Positions 49,080-61,369 of a stretch of 64,000 bases of DNA are shown in pieces. Position numbers and translations under genes: made by a program. Each line of letters begins with the position of its first letter. Position 1 is the stretch's first letter. This DNA comes from Paragordius varius. Taxonomy: Eukaryota > Nematomorpha. The notes under the pieces are model-generated. The model had not been told where the DNA came from, ran no database searches, and saw only the letters and a list, made by a program, of their open reading frames with translations. The DNA is taken from contig OZ176053.1 in assembly GCA_964247055.1 (NCBI GenBank), positions 12,648,001 through 12,712,000 on the forward strand, written 5' to 3'.

Positions 49080-51889
49080 CATAGGCCAATCGGCAAAACA
49101 AGAGTCAAAACACAAATAGGGAAATTACAATATTTTTATCTGACAATATTAAAGTTTATTTAATTATGGACAAAATTTGTTTTATATCATACGCTACTGT
49201 ATTACCAATCGGCCAAGAATAATATGAATTGGCCAACATTAATTTACATACTGTAAAATAAAAATCGATTTGAAAAATAATACTCACGGATTCAGATATT
49301 ATTTTATTACAATTAAACCAATCGCCTGACATATATTTAATCTGCTGTAAATGCTTATAATTAATTTTTTTAAATTTGTGTTAAATTTTAACATTCGTTT
49401 ACTCTTTGGTTATTGCGCATTATTAATTAAAATAATTTATTTGAGGTATATAAAATATTAATTAAATGATTTATATATTAAGTAGTTGTTAAATTTTATA
49501 GGCTTGTCAAAAGCCGAAAAATGAAATCGTCTTTCATGATAATAAATTCTGTGGTATGTAAGCGAAAGCTATGCTATTTATTTATATATCCAATCAATAA
49601 TATTGATTATGCTATCTATATATTTTATTTGTGACATAATTGACAGAAATAATTAAAATCTTTTTTGTGAAAACTCACAACCAATTTTTACTTTACTTTT
49701 TTATGCATAATAATTTATTTTGTAGTTAATATTAATGTTACCATATTTTTATGTTGCAATAAAAGTCTCCTGAGATTTGAGGGATTGCCATTTTATCAAT
49801 ATTTTTACAAAAAATCTCCATAACATAACACAAAAACAAAAAAATTTTGATTTCATATTTTTACATTTTTACAATATCTTCCATATTTTTATGTATGCTC
49901 ATTATTATGTGGCATATGGAGGGAATAATTTAAATTCAGGGCACATTGAATTTCTTTGACTACTTTTATATAATAACTTTAAATTGGATTTCACGATAGG
50001 GGTATCAAAAAAGTTTATTCTCAAATGCATATTTAAATTTTATATGCACCAATATTATATATATTTAGGAATTGGTCATTTTTGGTCCCAGGCCAGTTAA
50101 TGTAAATTAAAATCGTTTTTTTTTCATATGTAAAACATGATATATTGTTGAAAGGAGTCATTATCGTTTTTTGTTGTTGTAAAACATTTGTAAAGGAAAT
50201 AAAGTGGGGATGGATACAGCACTGAATATTAAATAATTGTAATTTAATTAGAGGATCAATGTTGAAAACAATTTAGGACACACAACAAACAACAATGTCC
50301 TTTCCTTCTCACATTCTTTCGAGAGTTTGTGTGAACTCAAAAGCATGTAGCAGCCAAGCAACAGGGATCTAAAGAGGTGTTGTTAACATAATCTATGTTT
50401 TTTGCCTACAAAAATAATCAGACGTTTTCTAGAATTCTGGTCTGTTTGCAGGCTTTTTTGTGATTCAAAATAATAAAAGAGAGATATTTTTACAACAAAA
50501 AATTGATAAAGACAAAGGTTTTGATGTCGCTACGATATTTTTCTGTTAATCCCCAGCTCTGGAGAGGTGAAAAGAGCGCCCATATGCCCTTTTAAGTAAA
50601 CATTTCACAGATATAGTAAACGGAAGTACCCATTTAGTTTACATTGCTGATACATTATAGTAATTACATAATGGCTAAAATGGTGTCATATTTCAAACAA
50701 GGATTCCATTAAAACAAACTTTAAACAAATATAAACATAAAAAATGGTATATTTAATGCAGAATGCAAAAATTATAGGAAATTATTTTTTTATATCTTGA
50801 TATTTTAATAGCATTGGATGTACCATTACGCTGCTAACTACCAGATTAACACTCCAGATATAGGATTATTTTTTCCAAATTAAATTAGTAAACCTAATTA
50901 TTATTCTTATTTATTAGGATATTTGAATTAAATTATGTTTAGAGGCAGATTAGTTCCAATACACTAATACAATAAATTATTAATTTAGAGCCAGATAATA
51001 AGAGATTCTTAAATCAGAACGCCTCTATTCCTAACTAATTGATGTTATTGGTTAGTTTGTGTAAAAGAGCAAAAATTAAAAATTGGGTCGAACCAATTGA
51101 CTTAAATAACCGGAAAATTTTATAAACCTATTTGTAAGATACATAAAAACAGTATTAATTAATAACCTTTTAGTACATTTGCACAAATTTTTGTTGATTG
51201 CGATCAATTTTTTAAACCTGATTAAGATAATTTTTATAAATGGTTGTGTTATATTTAATTTAGTATTTGTATATCATCAACCATGCGGTGATGATTAAAA
51301 TATAATTTAAGGTAAAAACTATTTAAATTTTGTCAGGATCTCAAGATGCTTTTAGTTTTGAGACCAGGAGTGATTAAAGAATTATTAACTTTTTTGGAAA
51401 TAACCCCGTATCGAACGTTTACAAGCGCAAATTATGATAATATTTTTTGTGGTGTAAAAAAATTTAATATCTTTTTCTATTAAAATATCAATATTAAATT
51501 TTATTTTGAAAGTGAACTCAGAAGTCTCACATTTTTAGATTGAGCTATGGATCTTTCTATCAAATTAAACGCAAAGGACTGGAATATAATGTAAGCTTTA
51601 CTATGAATAGAGAATTTAATTATGCGAAGACTAGCCAATTTAGAAAAGGCCATAAAGAAATTCTAAACCTTACGTATAAAAATATAAAACAATTTTTTGT
51701 ATTTTTATATAGTTAAAAATATGTTTTAATTATCTTTTTCAAATAAAGCACAATTTCAAATGTTTTGTTAGCATAATGTCTGTTAATTTTTGATAATTCA
51801 ATATCTAGCCCTTAATATAAAACTTAATTCTTAAATGATCAATACTCAGCGAAAATACAATAAAACTGTTGAAAATCATAATAGGAATA

Positions 51890-52110
51890 GCAAGCACAGC
51901 CCTCCAAAATATTTTTGTAGCCCGCGAGAAAATCTAAATACAAATTTTAACCTAATTTAACTCTCTTTAAATTTCTTAAACAAGCTTTCCATATTAAACT
52001 TTTTCGAATTTCGGCACATTATTAGCTAAAATTGTCAAAATAATTAGTAGTTAAAAATATAATAAAAGATTTCAACCAAAATATTATTTCACATGAAATT
52101 GTAAATAAAA
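51890..52110. mobile_element. hAT-like element fragment
   Basis: It contains GTAGCCCGCGAGAAAATCTAAATACAAATTTT, matching on the other strand the right part of the element at 27,015-27,358 (CAGCCCGCGAGAAAATATACAAAATTTT). Boundaries are approximate. Confidence 0.45.
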
Positions 52111-54698
52111 TTTGGTTAATTTAAATATTTTGTAAGTCCGAGAACATAGTTGATTAAAAAAAGTCAAACCAATTAACTAACATTGTTGAAATAGTAAAAC
52201 ATGAAAAAATTTTCAATTAAGCTGATTGCTAATATTGAAATGGAACAGTTTAATTTTACATTTAATTTGTAATGTTATAGTGTAGTGTAATGTGTAGCAG
52301 ATTTTTCCATAGACAATGACATTAAAGAAGAATAAAAAAGCGCTAATATAAGGTAACATTTCCCAGATTGCTTTTGGAAGCTCTTTGCAATACAAAAGGC
52401 AAACATCTATCTGTTTTACCAATGTTCAAAAAAAAGATTAAAATTGATTCTCATTTATTTTATCGTAATTTGTAAAATAATTGTATATTTTTATTTTCTT
52501 TCGTGATTATGAGCCCACGAATGCCGAAAAAAACTGATTTGGGTAAAATCTATTAATCATTGGTTAATTTGATCATTCAGTCTTAATTCAAACATCTTTT
52601 TAATCAATAAAAGAAACGTTGGGGACTACATTTAATTCTAACATCGCTTCTTAACAAACATTGACAGTAGTTTAATAAAACCAAATTTTAAGCTTAATAA
52701 GGCAGCGTAATTCTTCCCTCATAAAAATATTCTGTGTATAGGAATATTCAATAAAGATAATCATTATCATTATTTTCACACAAAATATCCAATTTGTATA
52801 TATTGTATTATTCCTACAATAGCTAAGAATATATATAATAATTATTCCCTAATGTCATCTTTGGTGTGTGCTGCTATGTGGCGGAGAACAAATAATTAAT
52901 TTTAATTCTTGAAAAAAGAATTTTTTTTTCAACATTATTACAAAAATGATTTTTTCCAACCTATTTATTTAGTGATATTCCTAATCCTAAGTAATTGATA
53001 ATTTGGAAAATTCGATATTAGGGTACGTATTTATCTGTAATTAAATTTAATTTAAATGCAAAGTTTGTTTTATAGTTAATTGATAGAAAAAGAAGACAAT
53101 AAATTTAAGTTATATTTTAAAATATGGCCTTAAATTACAACATAAATCTTAACGGACAGTTTTTGAGATTTATTAATTAGAGTTGAATATCAAATAAAAT
53201 TAAAAAAGACCCATAAAAACCGTTAATATATATTTTTTACTATTCTAATACTTGAGTCATATTTGGTTAATGTTAATATGTTATATAGGATGTTTGATGG
53301 TTGAGGTGCTCTATATTTCTTAGCAAAAGTTGTATCAACTTAGTTTTTTCCCTAATTTTTAATCATTTGGCGATTATTATTAGACCAACTTTTATTTGTA
53401 TTATAAGAAGAGAGAATTAATTTTTTTTGGATAAATATTCATACTATGTGTAATTTCATCTTATGAATATGGAAGATTTGGTCCTCTAAATATGCATAAT
53501 TTTAACAATCATAAAGTATTTTCAATTTTTTGTATTGTATAAGCTTTATAAGCATTATGTCGTTTATTGAAGAGTTGTCTTTTGATTGATTAAATTTTTT
53601 GGCACAATAAATAAAGAGAGAAAACTTAAAAGTATAGTTTGTGGTGTGGTATATGTATCAATTTATATTTATAAACAAGATTTCCAAGTCGTCCATAAGG
53701 GATTTGAGCGTTTTTATATATTCATAAAATAATTTTAGTTTTGTTTGGAGGTTGCGTATTTTCGAAATATATGTATTTTTGCGTATTTTGTCTTCTGTAT
53801 ATAATACGATTTACAACATTGTAATGCCTATTCTCTTATTTTATGGATATTTGATTTTATAGGCGTTAAAATGACAAATACTTAAAATTAATTTTCAATG
53901 ATAATTCACCATATTTATCGCATTTTTTGTAATTTAAATTTGGTGGATTATTGTGTTGTGACCTTGGTTCCAAAAAAAACATTTTTTAAGCAATAAAATT
54001 TAATATTACAATTTAGTGTATTTGCAATTTCTCCTAAGCAGGAAGATTGTTATAATTTATCGCCATTTTTTATAAAACTATCTTCTCAAAGCTTAACATA
54101 AATTCCTCTATTGTAAGATTTTGGCACACATATATAGCGAGAGACATTCTTCTGCATAGGTGTGCAAAACACAATTAATTTTCTTTTTAATTAGGATATT
54201 TATAAAACGTTTTTCAAAAAAGGCATTTCAATTAGCATTAATTGGTGGTGTCATGTTTTAGAAAGTGCAAAACTGTTTTCTCATCACATTCACAATGCAA
54301 TAAAATCTTGCTTAAAGTTTATAACGTAAACTCTTATTAAAATGAATTTTAAATTTTACATAGAGACGACACTAAATTATTTTATCGAATTCGATAGCTA
54401 GAAAAGTTTAATATATAGCCCTGTAAAGAAAATATATATTTTTTCTATTTATTCGGCAAACTTATATTTTTACCAATAAATATTTTGTTACAAATAAATC
54501 AAAATCTATAGCACACATGCAAAAAAAGGTTTGAACGTGAGATATTAATTAAAATAAAAGAAACACCGTTGTTTTGACATTCGTCGCTCCTTTATTTTAA
54601 AAATTAATTGCATTCCAGCGGCCATTGCCGTTTTGATCTCAAAACATCTCTTACGATAGATAGATAGATACTATATACTCTTCTCTGTTTTGCATTTT

Positions 54699-54700
54699 AG
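54699..54700 (+). other. 3' splice site of the VAChT exon
   Basis: A pyrimidine-rich run, TTCTCTGTTTTGCATTTTAG, ends here, 69 nt before the VAChT ATG. It implies that the VAChT message is joined to an upstream leader exon, as in other animals where VAChT and ChAT share their first exon. Trans-splicing to a leader RNA is the alternative. Confidence 0.6.
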
Positions 54701-54769
54701 ATATTTGTGACATCTTATGACAAAAGCCATCGCACCTCTTCGCATATAAATTATTTTAACTTAACATCA

Positions 54770-56971
54770 ATGAACCAAATACTGCCCACACTGATCGATA
54801 CGTATTTTCGATTTCAGTATTTTATTGAAAGCAAAATTTCAAACCCAAACACTCGAAAGTTGTATGTTTTGTTGATAGTTTGTATTGCCTTATTGTTGGA
54901 TAATATGTTGTACATGGTCATAGTACCAATCATTCCAGATTATTTGGCACATTTAAACAAAGCCAACAATAAGATCGCACAAAATACTAACACTCTCAAA
55001 TTAAATGATGTTGCCTCTGCAAAATATATAAATGCCTCTTTTTCTACGCAAACGGGGCCCATAATAATTGAGGAGTTTTATAAAAGACCCAGGAAAAGTA
55101 TTGAACAAGCGCATAAACTCTCAGAATCAAATATAGTTTTAATTACAAAAGTCTCACGTTCAAACCTTTTTTATGGAAATACTTTTCCCTTATCAACTCA
55201 TTCCTCGGCTTTGATTCGGAAAAAGCGCCAATCAAAAAATAAATTTAAAAGACGAACCACTCCTCACACCATAGAGTACGAATACATTTACTACGATGAT
55301 GGAAAAAATTATGATGTACAATCTCCTCCATCCGCCATCAAGCCAAAATACGCTCAGCCTCCCTGGACAACCAAAAGGACAAGACCTCCTGGGATGTCAA
55401 TAAGTTTATTTACCACACCGCGTAGAATACCTACAACGTCGCATATTCCGCGAGATAGAAAAGAACAAATTAAGGAAGTAATGGTTCATTCGATGGCAGC
55501 CTCCCAGTCAGATGTGGTGACTGAAAATGAGAATCAGGATGTGTCCATCGGCGTTTTGTTTGCGTCCAAAGCAATTCTTCAACTTTGCATTAATCCCTTT
55601 TCCGGTGCCATTATTGATCGAGTAGGATATGACAGACCACTGTTGTTTGGACTTATTGTTATGTTTGCATCCACTATATTCTTTACATGGGCTAAGAGTT
55701 ATGGTGCCCTCTTTTTTGCAAGAAGTCTCCAAGGTCTGGGTTCAGCTTTCGCAGATACCTCTGGATTAGCCATGATCGTCGATCAATTTACCAATGAAGC
55801 CGAAAGAACAAAAGCTTTGGGATGGACTCTTGCCTGCATTTCTTTTGGAAGCTTAGTAGCTCCACCATTTGGAGGTGTCCTCTACCAATTTTTGGGCAAA
55901 AAATGGCCATTTCTTGTCCTAGCATTTATATGTTTATTCGATGCATTTCTTCTCATACCGATCATGAGGGACATTCATCGCAAGCATAAGGAGTATCGTA
56001 AAAGTTTGAGTGTTAATAGAACAGGAAGTTTCAAACGAAAGTCTTTAATGTTAAGTGGATCGCTTCGCGGATCTATCGATTCCCCCAACAATGGAAATTG
56101 GTCTCCGGAAACTACGAAAAATCCTCCGCCTCCCATTCAGCCAACTCCCATTTATCGTTTACTTATGGATCCGTATATATTAATTGTTGCTGGGGCTTTA
56201 AGTATGTCTAATGTCAGTTTAGCCTTTCTGGAACCAACCATAGCAGTTTGGATGCAAAAAACAATGAACGCATCAGAATGGCAAATTGGTTTAGTGTGGC
56301 TTTTTGGTTTTCCGCCTCACTTGTTGGGCGTTTATATGACAGTTAAGCTAGCAAGGTCCTACCCAAAATATCAATGGTTTATGGCAGCGCTGGGACTAGC
56401 TCTCGAAGGTGTCAGTTCCTTTATGGTTCCTCTAGCTCGAAATTATTGGGCATTGATAGTGCCTATCAGTGGAATATGTTTCGGAATTGCTTTGGTGGAT
56501 ACGGCTCTTTTACCCACGCTGGGATATGTTGTCGATCTCTTTTACGTTTCCATATATGGTAGCGTTTACGCCATAGCGGATATATCGTATTGTATGGCTT
56601 ATGCATTTGGACCGATCTTAGCGGGCCGAGCTGTCCGAGATATGGGTTTTCTGAATATGAATATTGGTATCGCACTGAGTAACATAATATATGCCCCTCT
56701 ACTCATCGCACTCAAAAATATTTATAAATATCAACCGATTGAAGGAGATTACGAAAATCTTGCTACACTTATAGGAACCGATGAAGTGATACTCATGACA
56801 GATAGTCGGCAAAAAACTGAAACATCAGACTTGTATGATCCTTACACAAAGCTACAATATTACAATGATGATAATACAACGACCGATATATACAACAAAA
56901 ATATCCATTCAACCTATGATAATTCTATGGACTCTGAAACTGAAACTAATGAAAGAGAAACCTTAAATTGA
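54770..56971 (+). CDS. unc-17: vesicular acetylcholine transporter (VAChT), 733 aa, single coding exon
   Basis: Major-facilitator H+/acetylcholine antiporter of synaptic vesicles. TM1 (residues 31-57) reads [19 protein letters not shown], near-identical to vertebrate VAChT, with Asp44 in the place of the essential Asp46. TM2 begins near residue 258 ([20 protein letters not shown]) and is followed by the antiporter motif [16 protein letters not shown] and by [21 protein letters not shown]; further helices follow, as in the usual 12. The intravesicular loop between TM1 and TM2 is about 200 residues (roughly 70 in vertebrates), rich in Lys, Arg, Tyr and Pro, with RKKRQ near residue 150. The tail is acidic and hydrophilic. 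The first in-frame ATG is 54,770; the frame is open to the splice acceptor but has no earlier ATG. The gene is uninterrupted, typical of VAChT nested upstream of ChAT coding exons. The symbol follows the C. elegans orthologue (SLC18A3 in mammals). Confidence 0.96.
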   Translation: MNQILPTLIDTYFRFQYFIESKISNPNTRKLYVLLIVCIALLLDNMLYMVIVPIIPDYLAHLNKANNKIAQNTNTLKLNDVASAKYINASFSTQTGPIIIEEFYKRPRKSIEQAHKLSESNIVLITKVSRSNLFYGNTFPLSTHSSALIRKKRQSKNKFKRRTTPHTIEYEYIYYDDGKNYDVQSPPSAIKPKYAQPPWTTKRTRPPGMSISLFTTPRRIPTTSHIPRDRKEQIKEVMVHSMAASQSDVVTENENQDVSIGVLFASKAILQLCINPFSGAIIDRVGYDRPLLFGLIVMFASTIFFTWAKSYGALFFARSLQGLGSAFADTSGLAMIVDQFTNEAERTKALGWTLACISFGSLVAPPFGGVLYQFLGKKWPFLVLAFICLFDAFLLIPIMRDIHRKHKEYRKSLSVNRTGSFKRKSLMLSGSLRGSIDSPNNGNWSPETTKNPPPPIQPTPIYRLLMDPYILIVAGALSMSNVSLAFLEPTIAVWMQKTMNASEWQIGLVWLFGFPPHLLGVYMTVKLARSYPKYQWFMAALGLALEGVSSFMVPLARNYWALIVPISGICFGIALVDTALLPTLGYVVDLFYVSIYGSVYAIADISYCMAYAFGPILAGRAVRDMGFLNMNIGIALSNIIYAPLLIALKNIYKYQPIEGDYENLATLIGTDEVILMTDSRQKTETSDLYDPYTKLQYYNDDNTTTDIYNKNIHSTYDNSMDSETETNERETLN

Positions 56972-57127
56972 ATAATCGCAGCATACTTAAACATTATCTC
57001 ATTTGATAACTTATTATTATTATTATCTAATTTCTTTCCATGTGCAATAACAATTTTATTTTTCATGTTTTTTTTTGCCACAAAGTAGCCATATAGAAAA
57101 GATTTTGTACACATTCACTTCATGACA

Positions 57128-57133
57128 AATAAA
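57128..57133 (+). promoter_or_regulatory. poly(A) signal of VAChT
   Basis: AATAAA 157 nt after the VAChT stop and about 350 nt before the ChAT splice acceptor. Use of this site would give VAChT; skipping to the downstream acceptor would give ChAT. Confidence 0.5.
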
Positions 57134-57510
57134 TTTGATAGTTTAGTACACTGTTGTGTATATATTTCATACATGATTGGCCTTATACAAAATAGAGCGT
57201 TTTAATCAATACAAAAATTTAAACTAACATGATTGATGTCTTTTTGGCGTGAATAGGAAAATTTTTTGAAAATAAAATATCTCAAAATTAAAAATTATCT
57301 ATCACATTAAAATTTTAATTTGTAAGCACCACCAAATTTTTTAAGAAAGCAAACACTAAAAACGCAAATAAAACTTATAAAAATGCAAGAAAGAATTCAT
57401 TGAAGCCTAAATTTAATCAATAGATGATTTTGTAGTATCACTTTAAAATACTAGTTGTCTATAATTTATCTGCACGTAATTTAGAATAAAAAGGACAATC
57501 AACTTGACAA

Positions 57511-60500
57511 ATGAGTATTAGAAGGAGATCAAAACCAACGTTACATCGACAGGTATTACATGGTTTATAATGGCTTAACTGTATTTATTTGATGTATCGA
57601 ACTAAAAGTATTTGAGTAATAGGTCTCGTGTTTACTAAGACTACCTCTGCCACCCGTTCAAGAAACTTTAGAAAAATATGCTGAAAGTTTAAAACCGTTT
57701 GTCGATGCTGAATATTTGGAAAACCTACAAAGATTGATTGAAAGATTGTGTTCTTCCCCATCTAGTATTGGTCTTCAACTACAAGATTATATCGAAGAAT
57801 ATAGTGATAATCATATAAATTGGGTAGGTATACAATATACAACGCCAATGCACATATATTAATATAAATTTTAAAAAATGGTTTGCTATTCCAACCGTTT
57901 TTAAATAAATGACTTGTTTTAGGCATACAAGCTTTGGATCGATGATATGTACATGAATCAAAGACTTGCGCTTCCCATCAACATTAATCCTGGGATGGTG
58001 ATGCCACCTCAGGACTTTCCAGATCTCACCTCTTTTACATGGTCAGTAAAGAAAATGATATTATACTATAAGTTATGAAAGAAGTTGTTGTTTATCACAT
58101 AATTAATTTTTACAATTTCCGAAGAATATTTACAAGGTACCTATTAAACAAAAAAAATATATTTTTAAAATTAATTAATTCAAAATCTATCCATAACTTT
58201 CAAAGCGCCCCTCCTAAAGATTTTTTAGGCAGGAGCCGTATGATAAAATAATACATTAAAATATGTGGTTTAGAAAGAAAGGTTTTTTTAGTTAGCTCAA
58301 CCAAATATCACAAGATTAAACTAAAAATTTACATAATTCAGTTTATTCTCCTCGAACAAAGGTAGCAGAAAAAATATATAATATCGCAATTGTTTTTCGA
58401 ACCATTACACGTGGCTGTTAAAAAACAAAAAGACTGATATTTACCGATTGTATTGTTATTGATCAATAGATAATGATGATTAGGACGCTATTATAAATTG
58501 ACCGTATTTTATATATTAAACTAATTTTACCTTCATACAAGTATATTAGATTTTAAATTTAATTATTAAGTTATCCATATTAATGCCTTATCTGGTAAGA
58601 AATAATGCAATAGTCATCAATTTTATTATTAGCCCTTGCTATGTCAGTGATAGTTTATGTTTAGGTCACCAATGAAACAATTCTTTTTGATCAAACTTTT
58701 GGAAAAAATCATTATTTATTTGGATTATATTATCTAACCATAGATATTATTATTATAAATATTTTGAAAGAATTTTAGAAAAAATTTGTATTAAATTACA
58801 AGTAAATGACGCCTTTTTTAAAAGGAAGTTGTTAGTTATTTGTGATAAAGGTCTGTTCTTCCGTCATTTATGACATAGGTTTGCAAGCCATGTGGTCCGC
58901 AACGTTCTACGGTTTCGGCGAATTATAGAAAACAATGAAGTCAATCCAGATTATGTGAGTGAGCGCTTTAAACAACATCTCTGTATGCAACAGTACCAAC
59001 ACATATTTGACTGTTATCGCTGTCCCGGACTAGTCAAAGATGAGTGGATCTTTTCACCTTTTTCATCCACTTATATTTGCGTGGCTCATCGGAATAGAGT
59101 AAATATTCTCAAACGTTTTTTTTGCAATAAATTAAATGATAAAATATCATTAAATCAATTTATTTCTCGTTCAAAATAATAGTTATACAAGGTGCAAGTT
59201 ATGAAAGAAAACCAAGACATAATGGATGTAAATGACATCAATCTCCAGTTATATAATATTGTAACCTTAAACCAGGCGAAATTACGTATTGAAGAAAGTG
59301 TAAATTTTTTGACCACGTTACCTCGCACAGAATGGGCCTATATTCGAGAAAATCATTTAATGAAAAGTAAGTTAACTGCAAATATAAAATATTTGACATT
59401 TTTACTTTTTTATATGGTAGATGAAACCAATTATGCCAATCTACAGACCATTCAAAATTGTTTATTTATGCTTTGTTTGGATGAAGCTTTGGTTGGTGAC
59501 ATACAAGGTTTATAAAAATATAATCTTTAAAACATGAAAAATAAAAAAATATAAAAGGCAGGCAAACAGTATTTATTGATTCGATATTAACCTCCTAATT
59601 TAGGCACCAAAAATTATTTTATTAAGCCTTAAAACCCACAACAATCCTCTTTAACTGAGCATATCATAAAAACTTTATGAAATGGCCAATTATATTTTTA
59701 CATTTAAATATAGCTAAAAGTAGAAGTAAAGAATCCCTCTTTTACCAGGCAGTGCATGGATCGGGTTGCCATCATAATTCTGGAAACCGCTGGTTTGACA
59801 AAACCATACAAGTCATTTAATAATTTTATTTGTCCATAGATAATTATTGGAAAAGATGGCTTTTACGGAATGTCGTATGAGCACTCTGTGTGTGAAGCCT
59901 TAGTCATTATACGATTGTTTGAATATGTTTGGGCAAATTTGTAAGTTTTTTACTTTTATTGTGTACTTTAGAGACTTTACTACCATAAAACAAACCGCTT
60001 GCCAAAATTTGAATCAATCTCAAAAGCAATCGATTCCCATAAAAGAGTTGAATTGGGATCTTACACCGGAACTCACTGATATTGTGGCAAGAGCAGCCAT
60101 TTATTCAAACGAGTAAGTATTTAACCTGTGTTTAATGTAATTATAATCTTAATATTTCATAGTCAAGCCTCTAGACTAGAGGCATCAATTTTGTGTTTTG
60201 AGGGATATGGAAGAGAATTTCCAAAATCTCAAAATTGTTCTCCAGACGGGTTCATCCAATTAGCATTGCAACTCACATATTACAAGTTTTTTTACTTTAA
60301 ATGCCCTTTTGTTACTTCGGTACAAAATTAATTTATTTATTTATTTAAATTCAGGTGTCATAACAAAATTGTTCACACGTATGAAAGTGCGTCCTTGAGA
60401 AGATTCATAAAAGGTCGAGTCGATAACATAAGGGCAGCTCATGCACAAGCTCTGTCCTGGGTGAAAGCTATGCAAAATCCGAATTCTGATGTAAAATTTC

Positions 60501-61134
60501 TAATTATTACCATAATTTTGTATTTAACACATTTATATTAATTTAGATTGAAACTAAATTGAGGCTTTTTGATGATGCAATCGAACGCCAAGCTGTCATA
60601 ATTCAACAGGTAAAAAATGGTTAAAACATTTGTACTTTTCATGTTGTTTAATATTGAGTTTTATATCTAACAGAATATCAAAGGACATGGAATAGATAAT
60701 CATATGTTGGCAATGCGAGTTTTGGGAGAAGAATCGGGTCTAAAAATTAAAGAAATTTTTGAAAGTAAAGAGTATGCAGAATGGAATTATTTCAAACTTT
60801 CCACTAGTCAAGTATAATTACACTTTGAAAAATTTTAATGATGCATTTTAAGTTTTTTATTTCCCATTATATTATAATTATCTCAATTTAGATTCCGACA
60901 AAAGAGAACTTTTTCATGGGTTATGGACCCGTTGTCCATGATGGGTATGGCTGTTCATACAATCCTCATGCTTCAAGCATAGTTTTTGTGATATCTGCAT
61001 TTTCTGATTATCCAGAGACCAACATTCAGCAATTTCGAGAGAATCTTATAGAAAGTTTGCATGAAATGAAAGAATTATTGTTAACCGAAGAAAAGTTGTT
61101 AAGTTTAACTGATTGCTCCATTAGCACAACTTAG
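57511..61134 (+). CDS. cha-1: choline O-acetyltransferase (ChAT), 615 aa, 14 coding exons
   Basis: Exons: 57511-57552, 57623-57823, 57923-58041, 58879-59098, 59192-59366, 59421-59507, 59753-59811, 59840-59940, 59972-60112, 60163-60285, 60355-60490, 60547-60609, 60674-60811, 60892-61134. Makes acetylcholine from choline and acetyl-CoA in cholinergic neurons. Carnitine/choline acyltransferase signatures are in order: [25 protein letters not shown], the catalytic His316 in [59 protein letters not shown] and [10 protein letters not shown]. The length fits the 630-aa human core enzyme. An acceptor at 57,483-57,484 precedes the ATG at 57,511, so the transcript probably splices from the same leader exon as VAChT, which lies upstream. 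The first short exon ([14 protein letters not shown]) is the least certain. Exon 7 uses the second of two AG sites (59,747-59,748 and 59,751-59,752); only the second keeps frame. Confidence 0.95.
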
Positions 61135-61369
61135 TGAACAAAATCTAATAACCTTTTGATATGTTTATCCATATAAATTATTATATGTTTGTATCTGTAA
61201 AGGTATAACTTATTAATGTAAAATTGATTTATTCAAAAATTATTGGCAGTGCATTATTATAAAGAACACACAGATTAGAATGGTAAATTCAAACATTAAA
61301 ATAATTAATTTTGTAAAATGACTATTTGTAAGTGTAATAATAAATTTAAAATGTGAATTGTTTTAATGG
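61135..61369. other. short convergent 3' interval
   Basis: Only 235 nt separate the ChAT stop from the stop of the Ig/FnIII gene on the other strand, so the two 3' UTRs very probably overlap. A plus-strand AATAAA near 61,337 would end ChAT close to the neighbour's stop. Confidence 0.5.

Larger units (their letters stand above)
45115..54700. other. 9.6-kb gene-poor region between plexin and the cholinergic locus
   Basis: The two genes point away from each other, so this stretch should hold both promoters and the non-coding first exon(s) of the cholinergic locus. I could not place that exon. A less AT-rich patch at 50,285-50,400 ends in a GT (AAAGAG, GTGTTG) and is one candidate. The rest holds transposon fossils (listed separately), (TA)n runs, a C16-A10 run and one-ended repeat copies. 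A short GATA microsatellite lies at 54,656-54,670. No further gene was recognised. Confidence 0.5.

Noticed and set aside
52213-52422. Minus-strand 69-codon frame with a hydrophobic middle
   Set aside because: No family resemblance, no splice or promoter context, and such frames arise easily in AT-rich DNA.
54707-54769. 21 extra codons upstream of the VAChT ATG
   Set aside because: The frame is open, but it begins with GTG and lies directly after a splice acceptor; the first ATG is 54,770 and the TM1 position then matches the family.
59099-59179. Continuation of ChAT exon 4 to a stop (…NQFISRSK)
   Set aside because: A donor at 59,099 and an acceptor at 59,191 restore the ChAT alignment into the LTTxxRxxW region; reading on would truncate the enzyme.
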